Assembly (NCBI GenBank): GCA_964403415.1
Contig: CAYOFF010000004.1
Location: forward strand, 1-51,592
DNA: 51,592 nt
Source of the DNA: CAYOFF01 sp964403415
Lineage (GTDB): Bacteria; Patescibacteriota; Gracilibacteria; Absconditabacterales; Absconditicoccaceae
Direction: 5' to 3'
Positions 50,706 through 51,592 of this stretch are shown one piece after another (within the stretch, counting starts at the first letter, position 1; each line of letters begins with the position of its first letter). The notes under the pieces were generated by a model, which was not told the origin of the DNA, did no database searches, and was given only the letters and a program-made list of their open reading frames with translations. The position numbers were made by a program, and so were the translations under genes.

Positions 50706-51592
50706 CTACAAAATGCTCATTTCTTTGAGCATGTCCATGTAGTCTTGTGCTTGTGCTCAATATTTTTGCTCGAGATAGCTCTGCAAAAGCTCTTTCCAGG
50801 ATGAAAGGCGACGCTGCAACTCTTCTCCTCATACCTGCAAAAGTTCCTGCATATGGGCGTCGCTTTTGGCTATTTGCTTGATCCTCACTTCACCCAATAT
50901 CTGCAAAAATCTTTCGTCTATACTCGTATGCAAGGTATCGTATCTTACACTCTCTCACTGAAGTGTCACTGTAACCTCGCGCCAGACCCTCTCTTGGAGG
51001 GCGAGTTTGAGTTTGATCTCAAACACACCCTGCTGCAGGATTTGCTGTGATACATAGGCAACTTCCTCCATATGACGTTCTACATCTCATTGACTTATAC
51101 CCTTGCTGTCTTGTAGTGCATACATCACATAAGGAAAACCTGTCAACGGCGTTACTTCTACGACATCCTTTTCCCCTGAAGGCAAACACATAGCCCGTTT
51201 TTGTTCATCTATTTCTAGTGGCGAGGTGTGTCGACTACTGCCTACACAGAGATAATTTTTGTGTGCAAATGAGCTGTGAATATGCCCTGAGATCATTCTA
51301 ATATCTGCATCATCTAATCGATGAGGCGAAAGACCAGGACTTCTATATGAGAATGTTCACTTCACCCCTGGAAATGCCGTTTGGGCAATATATCGATGAT
51401 GTATGACAATGAGCGGATCGTTATCATTGTTTCCACTGTATCATTGCTCGCCTAGATGTTCACTTTTCCGCTGCTGTATCATAGTGTGAAGCAACTCATT
51501 GACGTATGCAGCATACTGCTCTTGACGATCACGGGATGCTGCAAGCTCTCCAAATACGCCAAAACCTGCGATTCTGAGAGCGCCTGCAGTTG
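50706..51592 (-). CDS. Calcineurin-like metallophosphoesterase (5' end outside window)
   Basis: The first visible residues belong to the phosphoesterase domain: ADIRMISGHIHSSFAHKNYL carries the GH(I)H metal motif, and DPLIVIHHRYIAQTAFPGVK a preceding His motif. The C-terminal third is a helical, charged extension (LQERVWREVTVTLQGESVRY; LQRRLSSWKELLQSYLEQKY) ending KEMSIL. TGA encodes Gly several times. The family cleaves phosphate esters; SbcD-like nucleases share the motifs but the tail is not diagnostic. The N-terminus lies beyond the right edge. Confidence 0.75.

Noticed and set aside
1..51592. CRISPR array, rRNA genes or an intact transposase
   Set aside because: No regularly spaced direct repeats, no rRNA-like stretch and no transposase motif were seen; the dispersed repeats differ in spacing and decay.

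Overview
The window reads as a Gracilibacteria/Absconditabacteria-type genome (the Patescibacteria/CPR groups formerly called BD1-5 and SR1) in which UGA encodes glycine (translation table 25). This is visible directly. Genes such as recG, uvrA, pilB, folD, mraY, rseP, rnj and a P-type ATPase look shattered under the standard code. They become full-length, collinear family members once in-frame TGA is read as Gly, often exactly where a family motif demands glycine (Walker A of recG and pilB, HExxH of rseP, K+ channel filter). Stops used are TAA and TAG. All coordinates below assume this code.

Layout. 1-5 kb: a fragment resembling a cation/H+ antiporter N-terminus at the left edge, a two-gene block free of in-frame TGA (small exported protein, 445-aa antiporter) that may be foreign, an AAA-type ATPase, two hypotheticals and a small lipoprotein. 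4.6-10.7 kb (minus): membrane protein, uvrA, folD, two-TM K+ channel, small membrane protein. 10.8-14.2 kb (minus): translation cluster rpsL-rpsG-two small basic proteins-rplS-rplY-rpmB-tRNA-Lys and an acidic mini-ORF. 14.4-16 kb (plus): HD-domain protein and P-loop NTPase. 15.9-21.4 kb (minus): tail-anchored Ig/FN3-like surface protein, companion membrane protein, mltG, rnj. 21.5-27.5 kb: O-methyltransferase, MBL-like protein, pilin-like protein, yqeY, P-type cation ATPase, two tandem Nudix genes, tRNA-Leu(CAG). 27.8-31.7 kb: bifunctional phosphoglucose/phosphomannose isomerase, PiT phosphate transporter, a possible attenuator with a His-rich leader upstream of an unknown 448-aa gene, tRNA-Leu(GAG). 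31.7-40.1 kb: sigma-region-4/HARE-HTH-like regulator, ruvX-like nuclease, recG, pilB-like ATPase, an 805-aa coiled-coil protein, recX. 40.2-51.6 kb: mraY, O-antigen-ligase-like protein, lytic-transglycosylase-like protein, rseP, tatD, two paralogous TrbL/VirB6-like membrane proteins behind a palindrome-covered promoter, and a partial calcineurin-like phosphoesterase.

Themes: DNA repair and recombination (uvrA, recG, recX, ruvX-like), envelope building (mraY, mltG, lytic transglycosylase, O-antigen-ligase-like), and a surface/secretion apparatus (pilB, pilin-like, VirB6-like). No biosynthetic operon for amino acids or nucleotides is seen, in keeping with a host-dependent reduced genome. A dispersed intergenic hairpin repeat resembling IS200/IS605 ends occurs at least four times. 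No CRISPR array, rRNA or intact transposase was seen.
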